Shown: positions 39,586 through 50,164, counted from the first letter of the stretch. The stretch is 64,000 bases of DNA from Streptomyces acidiscabies (GCF_020010905.1 NZ_JAGJBY010000001.1:3492001-3556000), one strand, 5' to 3'. Numbers and translations are program-made. Notes: generated by a model not told the origin, from the letters alone.

Positions 39586-40779
39586 GTGACCGAGCGCGTC
39601 GTACTCGCCTACTCAGGCGGATTGGACACCTCCGTCGCCATCGGCTGGATCGCCGAGGAGACGGGCGCCGAGGTCATCGCCGTCGCGGTCGACGTCGGCC
39701 AGGGCGGCGAGGACCTGGACGTCATCCGCAAGCGCGCCCTCGCGTGCGGCGCCGTCGAGGCCGAAGTGGCCGACGCGAAGGACGAGTTCGCCGAGGAGTA
39801 CTGCCTCCCCGCGATCAAGGCCAACGCCCTCTACATGGACCGCTACCCGCTGGTCTCCGCGCTCTCGCGGCCGACGATCGTCAAGCACCTCGTCGCCGCC
39901 GCCCAGAAGCACGGCGCCACCACGGTCGCCCACGGCTGCACCGGCAAGGGCAACGACCAGGTCCGCTTCGAGGCCGGCATCGTCGCCCTCGCCCCCGACC
40001 TCAAGTGCATCGCCCCGGTCCGCGACTACGCGATGACCCGTGACAAGGCGATCGCGTTCTGCGAGGAGAAGAACCTCCCGATCGCGACCACCAAGAAGTC
40101 CCCCTACTCCATCGACCAGAACGTCTTCGGGCGCGCGGTCGAGACGGGCTTCCTGGAGGACATCTGGAACGCCCCGATCGAGGACATCTACGAGTACACG
40201 CAGAACCCGGCGGTCGCCCGCGACGCCGACGAGGTCGTCATCTCCTTCAAGGAGGGCGTCCCGGTCGCCATCGACGGCAAGCCCGTCACCGTCCTCCAGG
40301 CCATCCAGCAGCTCAACGAGCGCGCCGGCGCCCAGGGCATCGGCCGGATCGACATGGTCGAGGACCGTCTCGTCGGCATCAAGTCCCGCGAGGTGTACGA
40401 GGCTCCGGGCGCGATCGCCCTCATCACGGCCCACCAGGAGCTGGAGAACGTCACCGTCGAGCGCGAACTCGCCCGCTACAAGCGGCAGGTCGAGCAGCGC
40501 TGGGGCGAACTGGTCTACGACGGCCAGTGGTTCTCCCCGCTCAAGCGCGCCCTGGACGGCTTCATCAACGAGGCCAACCAGCACGTCAACGGCGACATCC
40601 GGATGACCCTCCACGGTGGCCGCGCGGTCGTCACGGGCCGACGCTCGGACACGTCGCTGTACGACTTCAACCTGGCCACGTACGACACGGGCGACTCGTT
40701 CGACCAGGCCGCGGCCAAGGGCTTCATCGACATCTACAGCCTGTCGTCGAAGATCGCCGCCAAGCGGGACCTCGCGTAA
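39586..40779 (+). CDS. argG: Argininosuccinate synthase
   Basis: Joins citrulline and aspartate with ATP. The PP-loop [16 protein letters not shown] is at residues 5-20; [15 protein letters not shown] and [17 protein letters not shown] are intact. 397 residues, normal for the bacterial enzyme. The GTG at 39586 with GAGGAG six bases upstream is chosen over a longer frame that would include the operator. It lies 10.6 kb from argR but immediately upstream of argH; the placing of argG here rather than elsewhere varies between Streptomyces species. Confidence 0.97.
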   Translation: MTERVVLAYSGGLDTSVAIGWIAEETGAEVIAVAVDVGQGGEDLDVIRKRALACGAVEAEVADAKDEFAEEYCLPAIKANALYMDRYPLVSALSRPTIVKHLVAAAQKHGATTVAHGCTGKGNDQVRFEAGIVALAPDLKCIAPVRDYAMTRDKAIAFCEEKNLPIATTKKSPYSIDQNVFGRAVETGFLEDIWNAPIEDIYEYTQNPAVARDADEVVISFKEGVPVAIDGKPVTVLQAIQQLNERAGAQGIGRIDMVEDRLVGIKSREVYEAPGAIALITAHQELENVTVERELARYKRQVEQRWGELVYDGQWFSPLKRALDGFINEANQHVNGDIRMTLHGGRAVVTGRRSDTSLYDFNLATYDTGDSFDQAAAKGFIDIYSLSSKIAAKRDLA

Positions 40780-40794
40780 CCGATAGCGTGACAG

Positions 40795-40835
40795 CGACCG
40801 CCTCCCCGACCGGTGCCCGGTGGGGGAGGCGGTCG
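40795..40835 (+). terminator. Strong hairpin between argG and argH
   Basis: A 13-bp perfect stem (CGACCGCCTCCCC 40795-40807 with 40823-40835) is capped by an inner ACCGG/CCGGT stem. It could be a terminator, an mRNA-stabilising barrier or a partial attenuator between the two genes. Confidence 0.7.
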
Positions 40836-40852
40836 TACATCCGGACTTCTGA

Positions 40853-42295
<1,443 letters not shown>

Positions 42296-42309
42296 CCGCA
42301 CCACATGAA

Positions 42310-42343
42310 CCCCCGCCTCCCCGGGCAGACAGGGAGGCGGGGG
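42310..42343 (+). terminator. Hairpin after argH overlapping the next gene's RBS
   Basis: CCCCCGCCTCCC (42310-42321) pairs with GGGAGGCGGGGG (42332-42343), 12 bp perfect. The right arm contains the GGGAGG ribosome-binding site for the ATG at 42349, only 5 bp away, so it may both end argH transcripts and hide that site. Confidence 0.7.
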
Positions 42344-42348
42344 GACTC

Positions 42349-43173
42349 ATGGACAACAGCACAACCGGCGCCCGCGGCCTGCTCCGCAGATTCCGCGTCG
42401 CCCTCGCACTCTGCGTCCTGCTGGCGGGCCTGTCCCTGGCCCTGCTCTCGAACGGCCGCGACGGCTTCGGCTGGGCCGTCCTCAACGAACTCGCCCTCTT
42501 CGCGGCGGCGGGCGTGGCCGTTCCCTTCTACTACGAGCTGTTCCTCAGGGACGCCGAACGCGAGGGATTCCTCCGGGAGTTGACGGCCGCCCTGGACACC
42601 CGCGACGGCACCGGCGGCCTGCGCGTCCACGCACACGGCCGTCCGGCACCCGCCGAGAAGACCGCGTTCATCGCCGAGGCCCGCACCGAGATCATCGAGG
42701 TGGGTGTCACCCTGCGCAGCCTCACCGGCTACTTCGTCTCCCGCCCCGAACGCGACTTCACCGACCCCGTACGGCAGTTGCTGCGCCGAGGCGTGCACAT
42801 CACCTACCTGGTCGCCGACCCGGACTCCCCACTGCTCACCGCGTACGCGGACAGCCTCGGCGACCCCGGTCTCCCCGCCCGCGCGGCCGACGCGGCCCGC
42901 CAACTCTCCCGGGTCGCGGCGGACTTCGCGGCGGAGGGACACCTCGGGCGGATGACCGTCCGCTACACGAGGCAACTCCCCACCGGATACGTCGCGCTGG
43001 TCGACCCCGACGACACGACGGGCCGCTGCCGTACCTCCCCCTACCTCCCGGGCGTCCGCCGAGCCGACTCCCCGGTGCTGGACATCACCCGGACCGCCCG
43101 CCCGGAGGTCTTCGCGCGGTACGTGACGTACGCCCGAAAGGCCCTGGAGGACAGCCGCGAGGCCGCTCCGTGA
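42349..43173 (+). CDS. Membrane-anchored protein of unknown function
   Basis: 274 residues. Two adjacent hydrophobic helices (about 18-38 VALALCVLLAGLSLALL; 45-62 LNELALFAAAGVAVPFYY) anchor a cytosolic alpha/beta domain with ALDTRDGTGGLRVH, EIIEVGVTLRSLTGYF and a Rossmann-like LLRRGVHITYLVADPDSPL. The general form resembles Streptomyces proteins with phospholipase-D-like or DUF5919 C-termini, but no HKD catalytic motif is present, so an enzymatic role is doubtful. Its RBS is in the right arm of the argH hairpin. Confidence 0.7.
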   Translation: MDNSTTGARGLLRRFRVALALCVLLAGLSLALLSNGRDGFGWAVLNELALFAAAGVAVPFYYELFLRDAEREGFLRELTAALDTRDGTGGLRVHAHGRPAPAEKTAFIAEARTEIIEVGVTLRSLTGYFVSRPERDFTDPVRQLLRRGVHITYLVADPDSPLLTAYADSLGDPGLPARAADAARQLSRVAADFAAEGHLGRMTVRYTRQLPTGYVALVDPDDTTGRCRTSPYLPGVRRADSPVLDITRTARPEVFARYVTYARKALEDSREAAP

Positions 43174-43226
43174 CGGGCCGGGTTACGTTGGCGGGGTAAC
43201 ACGAGCCTCCCCGAACAGGACCCCCC

Positions 43227-44174
43227 ATGCGTCTGACCACCCTCCCCACCCCCCGCCTGGGCCTGGGCCTGGCCGCCGTGGGCCGCCCCGGCTACATCAA
43301 CCTCGGCCGGGACCGAGACCTGGGCGAGGACAGAAGCGTCGACGCCCTGCGAGCCCGCACGCACGCCCTCCTCACCGCAGCGCACACCGCAGGCATCCGC
43401 TACCTGGACGCGGCCCGCTCGTACGGCAGATCGGAGGAGTTCCTGGCGACCTGGCTGGCCGAGAACCCGCAGATCGACGACGTCGCCGTGGGCAGCAAAT
43501 GGGGCTACACGTACACGGCGGACTGGACGACGAACGCCGAGAAGCACGAGGTCAAGGACCACACCCTCACGACGTACGACCGTCAGCGCGCCGAGACGGC
43601 GACCCTGCTCGGCAACCGCCTCGACCTCTACCAGATCCACTCGGTCACCCCGGACAGCCCCGCCCTGACGGACAAGGCCCTGCACCAGAGGCTCGCAGAG
43701 TCCGGCACCCCCGTCGGCTTCTCGACGAGCGGCCCCGCCCAGGCGGACGCGATCAGAGCGGCCCTCGCGATCACGGTCGACGGCACCCCCCTGTTCAGCA
43801 CGGTCCAGTCGACGTACAACGTGCTGGAGACCTCGGCGGCCAACGCCCTCGCGGAGGCACACGCCGCCGGCCTCACGGTGATCGTCAAGGAGGGCATGGC
43901 GAACGGCCGCCTCGCGGGCGACCAGGCCCCAGAAGCCGTACGGAAGATCGCCGAGGAGACCGGCACCGCCCCGGACGCGATCGCCCTGGCCTGGATCCTC
44001 GCCCAGCCCTGGACAGGCTTCGCCCTCTCCGGCGCCGCGACGACCACCCAGCTCACGGCCAACCTGAAGGCCGAGAAGATCACCCTGGACGACGCCCAGA
44101 AGGCGACGCTGGCGACACTCACGGAGCCCCCGGCGACGTACTGGGCGACCCGCAGCGCCCTGCCCTGGCACTGA
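43227..44174 (+). CDS. Aldo/keto reductase
   Basis: NADP-dependent oxidoreductase with a TIM barrel, 315 residues. Typical stretches: RYLDAARSYGRSEEFLATWL, in which Asp and Tyr of the catalytic tetrad are visible, AVGSKWGYTYTADW (Lys), DLYQIHSVTPDS (His), and the C-terminal cofactor site ALSGAATTTQLTANL. Substrate unknown. It is 37 bp upstream of the tetR operator region and codirectional with tetR-MFS, but a separate promoter there makes a shared operon unlikely. Confidence 0.9.
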   Translation: MRLTTLPTPRLGLGLAAVGRPGYINLGRDRDLGEDRSVDALRARTHALLTAAHTAGIRYLDAARSYGRSEEFLATWLAENPQIDDVAVGSKWGYTYTADWTTNAEKHEVKDHTLTTYDRQRAETATLLGNRLDLYQIHSVTPDSPALTDKALHQRLAESGTPVGFSTSGPAQADAIRAALAITVDGTPLFSTVQSTYNVLETSAANALAEAHAAGLTVIVKEGMANGRLAGDQAPEAVRKIAEETGTAPDAIALAWILAQPWTGFALSGAATTTQLTANLKAEKITLDDAQKATLATLTEPPATYWATRSALPWH

Positions 44175-44190
44175 CCCCTCACGCAGGAAG

Positions 44191-44254
44191 CCATGAGACG
44201 ACCACGCCCCCAATGAGACAAGAGTGTCTCAAGTAGGCTATGGTCGTCTCATGG
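44191..44254. promoter_or_regulatory. Nested inverted repeats at the tetR-MFS promoter
   Basis: Outer perfect 14-bp arms CCATGAGACGACCA (44191-44204) and TGGTCGTCTCATGG (44241-44254) enclose an inner palindrome TGAGACA-AGAG-TGTCTCA (44214-44231). GAGAC/GTCTC half-sites occur four times. TAGGCT (44234-44239) is a likely -10, placing the transcript start at or near the tetR ATG. Probable autoregulatory operator. Confidence 0.75.
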
Positions 44255-44802
44255 CCGTCGACCGTGACCACGTACTGCGCACCGCCGCAGCCCTCCTGAC
44301 CCGCAGAGCCACCGCCACGATGGACGAGGTGGCAAAAGCGGCCGGCATCAGCAGAGCGACCCTGCACCGCCACTTCGCGGGCCGCGACGCCCTGATCCGC
44401 GCCCTGGAGGCACACGGCATCGAGGAGTGCGAGACCGCGCTGACCAAGGCACGGCTCGGCGAGGGGACCGCACGGGACGCCGTGAGCCGCCTGGTCCGCG
44501 AACTCGAACCCTCCGCCGCCCTGATCGCCTTCCTCTACACGGAGAACCAGCTCTTCGAGGGCGAGGGCCTGCACGAGGGCTGGGAGCGGATGGACGAACA
44601 GGTCGCGGCGCTGTTCAGACGCGGCCAGCTGGCCGGCGAGTTCCGCATCGACCTCACCCCGGTCTGGCTCACCGAGGCCCTGTACGGCCTGCTCGGGTCC
44701 GCCGCCTGGATGGTCCAGTGCGGAAAAGGCGCCCCCAAGGACTTCCACCACATGACCGTCGAGCTGCTGCTCGGCGGCGCGCTGAGGAGAGAGGAATCAT
44801 GA
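44251..44802 (+). CDS. TetR-family transcriptional repressor
   Basis: Probable drug- or metabolite-sensing repressor of the coupled exporter. The N-terminal helix-turn-helix (residues 8-50: LRTAAALLTRRATATMDEVA, KAAGISRATLHRHFAGRDAL) is followed by a helical ligand/dimer domain. 183 residues from the ATG at 44251; that ATG lies inside the right arm of the outer inverted repeat, and a -10 element ends 11 bp upstream, so the message may be leaderless. Its TGA overlaps the MFS start (ATGA). Confidence 0.92.
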   Translation: MAVDRDHVLRTAAALLTRRATATMDEVAKAAGISRATLHRHFAGRDALIRALEAHGIEECETALTKARLGEGTARDAVSRLVRELEPSAALIAFLYTENQLFEGEGLHEGWERMDEQVAALFRRGQLAGEFRIDLTPVWLTEALYGLLGSAAWMVQCGKGAPKDFHHMTVELLLGGALRREES

Positions 44803-46319
44803 CCAGCACCATGCGGACGACGGGTACGACGGAGGCGGCGAACCGCCCGGGCCGCTGGCTCGGCCTCGCCGTCCTCGTACTCGCCGTACTGCTGGTGGCC
44901 GTGGACGCCACCGTCCTCGGCCTCGCGACCCCGTACATCAGCGAGGACCTCAAGCCGTCCGGCACGCAGCTGCTGTGGATCGGCGACGTCTACTCCTTCG
45001 TCATCGCCGGCCTGCTCGTCTCCATGGGCAGCCTCGGTGACCGCATCGGCCGGAAACGGATCCTGCTCGTCGGCGCGACCGCGTTCGGCCTGATCTCGAT
45101 CCTCAACGCCTATGCCACGACACCGGAGTTGATGATCGCGGCCCGCGCGCTGCTGGGCGTGGCCGGGGCGACGCTCATGCCGGCGACCCTCGCCCTGATC
45201 CGCAACCTGTTCCCGGACCCCCGCGAGCGCAGCCTCGCCGTCGGCATCTGGGGAGCAACCGCCTCCGCCGGTACGGCAGTCGGCCCGATCGTCGGCGGCT
45301 TCCTCCTCGAACACTTCTGGTGGGGCTCGGTCTTCCTCATCAACCTCCCGGTGATGGCGGCCCTGGTCCTCATCGGCGCGAAACTCCTCCCGGAGTCCCG
45401 CAACCCGAACCCCGGCCCCTGGGACCTCCCGAGCGTCCTGCTCTCCCTGGTCGGCATGGTCGCGGTGGTGTACGGCGTGAAGGAGGCGGCGGTCCACGGA
45501 GTGACGCCGGTCGCGCTGACGGTCGGCGTCCTGGGCGCGGTCGCGCTGTACGCGTTCGTACGCCGCCAACTGACGCTCCCCACACCGCTGTTGGACATGC
45601 ACCTGTTCCGCAACCGGGGTTTCAGCGGAGCGGTCCTGGCCGACTTGTTGACGATCCTCGGCCTCTCGGGCGTGGTCTTCTTCCTCTCCCAGTACCTCCA
45701 ACTGGTCCAGGACCGCCGCCCGTTGGAAGCGGGCCTGGCCGAACTCCCTGCGGCGATAGGCGCGGTGGCGGCAGGCCTGCTAGCGGGCAGAGCGGCCCGC
45801 CGCTACTCGGTACGAGCGGTGGTCTCAGGAGGCCTGGCGGCAATAGGCATCGGCCTGGCAGCCCTGACCCAACTCCACGCCTCGACGGGCTACCCCCTGC
45901 TGGGCGCAGCCCTGTTGGTCGTAGGTGTAGGCGCAGGCTTCTCCTTCACGGTGACAGCGGACGTCATCCTGTCCTCGGTCCCGAAGGAAAGAGCAGGCTC
46001 GGCCTCGGCGGTCTCGGAAACGGCGTACGAGTTGGGCGCGGCGCTGGGCATCGCGGCGCTGGGCTCAATAGTGACGGGCGTGTACAGAGGCTTCGAAGCA
46101 CCGGCAGGCACACCCGAGGCGGCGCACGAATCCCTGGGAGGCGCGGCAGAAGCAGCAAGAACGCTCCCGCCCCACACAGCAGAAGCGCTACTGACCTCAG
46201 CGAGGGAGGCCTTCATGGACGGCTTGGCGCTGGCGTCGGGGGTGGGCGCGGCGGTGTTGCTGGCGGCGTCGGTGGCGGCATGGGTGCTGCTACGGGACGG
46301 AAAGCTGGACGGCGCATAA
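44799..46319 (+). CDS. MFS multidrug exporter, DHA2 family (14 helices)
   Basis: Proton-driven efflux pump of the SmvA/QacA type. 506 residues, about 14 hydrophobic segments. Motif A GSLGDRIGRKRILLVGATAF is in the loop after helix 2, motif C-like GPIVGGFLLEHFWWGSVFLINLP is in helix 5, and Asp35 in VAVDATVLGLATPYIS is the usual helix-1 acidic residue. Translationally coupled to the TetR repressor upstream. Substrate unknown; quaternary ammonium-like or hydrophobic cationic drugs are usual for the group. Confidence 0.93.
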   Translation: MTSTMRTTGTTEAANRPGRWLGLAVLVLAVLLVAVDATVLGLATPYISEDLKPSGTQLLWIGDVYSFVIAGLLVSMGSLGDRIGRKRILLVGATAFGLISILNAYATTPELMIAARALLGVAGATLMPATLALIRNLFPDPRERSLAVGIWGATASAGTAVGPIVGGFLLEHFWWGSVFLINLPVMAALVLIGAKLLPESRNPNPGPWDLPSVLLSLVGMVAVVYGVKEAAVHGVTPVALTVGVLGAVALYAFVRRQLTLPTPLLDMHLFRNRGFSGAVLADLLTILGLSGVVFFLSQYLQLVQDRRPLEAGLAELPAAIGAVAAGLLAGRAARRYSVRAVVSGGLAAIGIGLAALTQLHASTGYPLLGAALLVVGVGAGFSFTVTADVILSSVPKERAGSASAVSETAYELGAALGIAALGSIVTGVYRGFEAPAGTPEAAHESLGGAAEAARTLPPHTAEALLTSAREAFMDGLALASGVGAAVLLAASVAAWVLLRDGKLDGA

Positions 46320-46339
46320 AAACGCGGGTGGCTGTCGGC

Positions 46340-46655
46340 CTCTAAGGGGCGCGGGGCTGTGTCGATATGCGGCTCCGCCGCGCGGGCGCGATCAACCACG
46401 ACGAGCCTGCGGGGCGGAGCCACACATCTCAACCCTCCCGCGCGGGGCTGTGTCGATATGCGGCTACCGCCGCGCGGGCGCGATGAGCCAGCGCGGCGAT
46501 AGCCGCACATCTCGCCGCTCTCAACCCTCGTACGCGGAGCAGCGGCGCCAAGCCACGTCTTTTCAGGGGCGCGGGGCTGTATTGATTTGCGCCTACCGCC
46601 GCGTGGGCGCGACAAGCCACGACGTACCCGCAGCCGCGAGAAGCCCCTAGCCACC
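46340..46655. repeat. Three tandem-like copies of the long dispersed repeat variant
   Basis: This 353-bp gap (46320-46672) has no gene. It holds three diverged copies of a unit GGGGCGCGGGGCTGTxTxGATxTGCGGCTxCCGCCGCG...GCGCGAxxAGCCACGACG, starting near 46348, 46441 and 46565, each with a GCGGC-xx-GCCGC hairpin. The unit is shared with 8.7 and 62.5 kb. Confidence 0.75.
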
Positions 46656-46672
46656 CCCTTCGGAGCGAACCC

Positions 46673-47344
46673 CTACGCAGCTTTCGCCTTGGTCGCGTAC
46701 ATGTCCACGTACTCCTGCCCCGACAACCGCATCACCTCAGCCATCACCGAATCAGTCACCGCCCGCAACACATACCGATCCCGCCCCATCCCGTCATACC
46801 GGGAAAACTCCATCGCCTCCCCAAACCGCACAGTCACCTTCCCCATCCGAGGAATCCCCGCACCCCCCGGCTGCAACTTGTCCGTCCCGATCATCGCGAA
46901 CGGCACCACCGGCGCCCCGGTCATCAGTGTCAGCCGAGCGATCCCGGTCCGCCCCCGGTACAACCGCCCGTCGGGAGACCGGGTCCCCTCGGGATAGATC
47001 CCGAACACCTTGCCCTCTTCGAGCACCCGGCGCCCGGTCATGAGCGCTGCAACACCCCCACGCCCCCCGTCACGATCGACGGGAATCATCCCGACCCCGG
47101 TGAAGAACCAGGCCATGAGCCGACCCTTCAACGAGGTCCCCGTCACGTACTCGTCCTTCCCGATGAAGAACACCTGCCGATCACAGACCAGCGGCAGAAT
47201 CATGGAGTCGATGAACGTGAGGTGATTGCCCGCGAGGATGACGGGCCCGTCCCCGGGAATGTTCTCGACTCCTTCCACCTGCGGCCGGAACCACAGACGC
47301 ATGACCGGTCCGAGGACTGCCTTAAGGAGCGAGAAGCGGGACAA
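46673..47344 (-). CDS. Lysophospholipid acyltransferase (PlsC-like)
   Basis: Adds an acyl chain to lysophosphatidate or a related lysolipid at the inner membrane face. The 223-residue protein has the acyltransferase motifs in order: NHLTFIDS (H-x4-D, about residue 40), a middle GRLMAWFFTGVGMIPVDRDG, YPEGTRSPDGRLYRGRTGIARL and the C-terminal APVVPFAMIGTDKLQPGG. The TTG at 47344 has GGAGGG five bases upstream and is preferred to another TTG at 47362. No partner gene adjacent. Confidence 0.88.
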   Translation of the reverse strand: MSRFSLLKAVLGPVMRLWFRPQVEGVENIPGDGPVILAGNHLTFIDSMILPLVCDRQVFFIGKDEYVTGTSLKGRLMAWFFTGVGMIPVDRDGGRGGVAALMTGRRVLEEGKVFGIYPEGTRSPDGRLYRGRTGIARLTLMTGAPVVPFAMIGTDKLQPGGAGIPRMGKVTVRFGEAMEFSRYDGMGRDRYVLRAVTDSVMAEVMRLSGQEYVDMYATKAKAA

Positions 47345-47565
47345 CTGGCCCTCCGATGTCAAGGGATTGTGTATAAGTCCGTGCAGGTAGGCACGTTACT
47401 CTCGGCTACCCGGGTGACGCACATCGGGCACCGAGGTCTTACGCAGTGTTGACACGGGTTTACCTGCGGGACGGCTGCGAAACCCGTTCGTGTTCTCCCG
47501 GTAGCCATGTTCACGCCTCTACGATCAGCGCGCACGCACGAGCCGACGACGCAGGGGAGTAGTCC

Positions 47566-48723
47566 ATGGCGACGCAGGACGAGGGCACCAGGGGTACGGG
47601 ACGGCGCGCACTGCTGGGCGCGGCGGTACTGGGCGCGACAGGAACGGTCGTAGGAATACCGGGCACGGCAAGAGCAACGACGCAGGGACACGGCGCAGGC
47701 CTCAAGTCCCTCCCCGTACCGACGATCATCGGCCACCGGGGAGCCAGCGGCTACCGCCCCGAGCACACCTTCGGTTCCTACCAACTCGCCCTGGACATGG
47801 GCGCGGACATCGTCGAGGCGGGTGACCTGGTCCCCACGAAGGACGGCCACCTCGTCTGCCGCCACGAACCGGAGATCGGCGGCACGACGGACGTCGCCTC
47901 GCACGCGGAGTTCAAGGACCGCAAGCGCACGAAGGTCCTGGACGGCGTCACGGTCACCGGCTGGTTCACGGAGGACTTCACGCTGGCGGAGCTGAAGCGG
48001 CTGCGTGCAGTCGAGCGCATCCCGGCGAACCGCCCGCACAACACGCTGTACGACGGCCGCTGGGAGATCCCGACCTTCGAAGAGGTCCTGAAGTGGCAGG
48101 ACGAGCAGACGCGTAAGCGCGGCAAGCAGGTCTGGATCTACCCGGAGACCAAACACCCCACGTACTTCCGCAAGCTGGGCCTCGGCCTGGAGGAGCGCGT
48201 CGCGAAGCTCCTGCGCAAGCACGGCAAGGACCGCCACAACTCCCCGGTGATCCTCCAGTCCTTCGAGCCGACCAGCATCCAGCGCCTGAACAAGCTCGTC
48301 GGCAACCCTCTCGTCGTCCTGCTCTCCTCGGCGGAGTCGAAGCCCTGGGACTTCGTCGAGAACGGCGACCCCCGTACGACCGCCGACCTCATCACCCCCA
48401 AGGGCCTCAGGGAGATCGCCGGGTACGCGCAGGGCATCGGCCCGACCCTCGACCTGGTCATCCCGAAGGACGCGAACGGCAGGCTGACCACGCCGACGGC
48501 CCTCGTCCGCGACGCCCACCAGGCCGGCCTGATCCTCCACCCCTACACGATGCGCAACGAGAACCCCTTCCTCCCGGCGGAGTACCGCAAGGGCACGGAC
48601 GCGGACGGGTACGGCGACCCCTTCGGCGCGTTCCGCACGTACTTCGCGACCGGCATCGACGGTGTCTTCACCGACAACGCGGACACCGGCGTGCTCGCCC
48701 GCGAGGACTTCCGGAACGCGTGA
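47566..48723 (+). CDS. Exported glycerophosphodiester phosphodiesterase
   Basis: Cleaves glycerophosphodiesters into glycerol-3-phosphate and an alcohol outside the cell. A Tat-like signal (GRRALLGAAVLGATGTVVGIPGTARA, residues 12-37) precedes the GDPD barrel with IIGHRGASGYRPEHTFGSYQLALDMGADIVEAG, LVCRHEPEIGGTTDV and the C-terminal VFTDNADTGVLARED. The key H-R and H-E residues are present. 385 residues. I looked for a PHO box upstream but saw no convincing 11-bp direct repeat. Not in an operon. Confidence 0.93.
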   Translation: MATQDEGTRGTGRRALLGAAVLGATGTVVGIPGTARATTQGHGAGLKSLPVPTIIGHRGASGYRPEHTFGSYQLALDMGADIVEAGDLVPTKDGHLVCRHEPEIGGTTDVASHAEFKDRKRTKVLDGVTVTGWFTEDFTLAELKRLRAVERIPANRPHNTLYDGRWEIPTFEEVLKWQDEQTRKRGKQVWIYPETKHPTYFRKLGLGLEERVAKLLRKHGKDRHNSPVILQSFEPTSIQRLNKLVGNPLVVLLSSAESKPWDFVENGDPRTTADLITPKGLREIAGYAQGIGPTLDLVIPKDANGRLTTPTALVRDAHQAGLILHPYTMRNENPFLPAEYRKGTDADGYGDPFGAFRTYFATGIDGVFTDNADTGVLAREDFRNA

Positions 48724-48832
48724 CGTCGGGTATGTCACAGCACTACTGAGTGTCCGGGAGGTTGCGACCCGGCAAGCGCGGGGATAGGAGTGGAGAACCA
48801 CCGACGATCAGATGAGCGGGAGGCGTGCGCAC

Positions 48833-49330
48833 ATGGGCATGAGCGTGACCATCTCGGGCGCGACCGAGCAGGATGCCGAGCAGATCTTCAGGCTTCAGTA
48901 CCTGTGTTTCCAGAGTGAGGCCGCCCTGTACGGCAACTATCACATCGACCCGCTCGTCCAGTCCCTGGACTCCGTCCGCGAGGAGCTGACCACCGACTGC
49001 GTCTTCGTAGCCCGCCTGGGCGACGAGGTGGTCGGCTCCGTCCGTGGCCACATCACGGACGACGGCGCGGCCTCGATCGGCAAACTCTGCGTCCACCCCC
49101 GCCTACAGGGCCACGGAATCGGAGCAAGGCTCTTGCGAGCGGCAGAAGCAGCACTGGCGGAGGAGCGAGGAGCCAAAAAGTTCCGCCTCCACACAGGCCA
49201 CCGCAGCGAGGGCAACCTCCGCCTCTACCGCAAGGTGGGCTACGAAACGGTAGGCACGTCGGAGGGCACAGACGGAGTACCGATGATCGTGCTGGAAAAA
49301 CAGGCGGGCGAATACGCAAAAACGGCGTAG
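48833..49330 (+). CDS. GNAT-family N-acetyltransferase
   Basis: 165 residues; acetyl-CoA-dependent acyl transfer to an unknown acceptor. The core SIGKLCVHPRLQGHGIGARLLRAAEAALAEERG carries the Q-x-x-G-x-G/A acetyl-CoA loop (about residues 85-115), followed by FRLHTGHRSEGNLRLYRKVGYE. The ATG at 48833 is preceded by GGGAGG. It ends at a copy of the dispersed repeat and stands alone. Confidence 0.9.
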   Translation: MGMSVTISGATEQDAEQIFRLQYLCFQSEAALYGNYHIDPLVQSLDSVREELTTDCVFVARLGDEVVGSVRGHITDDGAASIGKLCVHPRLQGHGIGARLLRAAEAALAEERGAKKFRLHTGHRSEGNLRLYRKVGYETVGTSEGTDGVPMIVLEKQAGEYAKTA

Positions 49331-49385
49331 CCGTTTTCTAGGGGCGCGGGGAACTGCGCGACCAGCCACGACGGCGCAGCGGTCG
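49330..49385 (+). repeat. Dispersed repeat, copy 5
   Basis: CCGTTTTCTAGGGGCGCGGGGAACTGCGCGACCAGCCACGACGG: the shortest, cleanest copy of the family, directly after the GNAT stop; could serve as its terminator. Confidence 0.8.
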
Positions 49386-49395
49386 CAACCAAACC

Positions 49396-49803
49396 TCAAG
49401 CACCCCTTTGAGAAGGCGCCTTCCTCAGCCAGTACAAGGCGGACACAGGAAGAAGCACCGGGATGAACACGTACCCCATCCCGTAGTCCGACCACACGGT
49501 CGAATCTGGAAACGCCGCCTGATCCAAAAGCGTCCACGTCCCCACAACCAGCACGCCCGCAAGCTCAGCGGCGCAGCAAACCTGCGCCGCCTTGCGAGCC
49601 GCTTCCCCACCCCGCACGAGCGAGTACGTGATGAACCCGTACACGCCCCCGGCAACCGCGGACAAGGAGTAAGCAAGCGGCGCCCGATCGAACTCCGTGG
49701 CGATCTGATAGACGGACCGGGACACCGCCCCGACGACCATCACCCCGTAGAACCACACGAGCAGCATCCCCGGCCCACTGATCAACCGGCGACCACTCAC
49801 CAC
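49396..49803 (-). CDS. Small integral membrane protein
   Basis: 135 residues with four predicted helices (about 11-28, 44-62, 70-92, 105-127), for example MLLVWFYGVMVVGAV and YVFIPVLLPVSALYWL; the C-terminus is basic (RKAPSQRGA). No family recognised. The GTG at 49803 lies 1 bp past the stop of the upstream gene with GGGGAGG five bases before it, so the pair forms a tight two-gene operon of membrane proteins. Confidence 0.75.
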   Translation of the reverse strand: MVSGRRLISGPGMLLVWFYGVMVVGAVSRSVYQIATEFDRAPLAYSLSAVAGGVYGFITYSLVRGGEAARKAAQVCCAAELAGVLVVGTWTLLDQAAFPDSTVWSDYGMGYVFIPVLLPVSALYWLRKAPSQRGA

Positions 49804-49804
49804 G

Positions 49805-50164
49805 TCAGCCTCCCCAGATGTCATAGAGCCGCACCTCCAGCACCGCCAGCACGACACCACTCGCCGCGACCGTCACCGACCCCCACCGCGTCCGCTCGGC
49901 CAACGACATGAACGCGGCGGTGGGCACACACGCGAAGGCCCCCAGCAGATAGGCGACGAAGATGGTCGTCCCCTGCTCCGGCTTGTCGCCGCGCGAGAGC
50001 TGCACGACCCCGACGGCGAGCTGGACGACGGCCAGCACCGCCACCACGGCCATCCCGATGAAGTGCCAGTCCTTGGTCGGCTGATCTCGATACGCCGCCA
50101 GGCCGCACCACGCGGCGAGCAGCAGCGCGGCGACGGACGTCACCACGGTGAGGGCAACAAGCAT
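49805..50164 (-). CDS. Small integral membrane protein
   Basis: 119 residues with four predicted helices (LVALTVVTSVAALLLAAW, FIGMAVVAVLAVVQLAVGVV, TTIFVAYLLGAFACVPTAAF, VTVAASGVVLAVLEVRLY). The ATG at 50164 is the only good start. Unknown function; coupled to the second small membrane protein at 49803. The topology of the pair suggests subunits of one membrane complex. Confidence 0.75.
   Translation of the reverse strand: MLVALTVVTSVAALLLAAWCGLAAYRDQPTKDWHFIGMAVVAVLAVVQLAVGVVQLSRGDKPEQGTTIFVAYLLGAFACVPTAAFMSLAERTRWGSVTVAASGVVLAVLEVRLYDIWGG

Noticed and set aside
47345..47565. PHO box before the phosphodiesterase
   Set aside because: GTTCACG occurs once (47509), but no second unit at 11-bp spacing was found.
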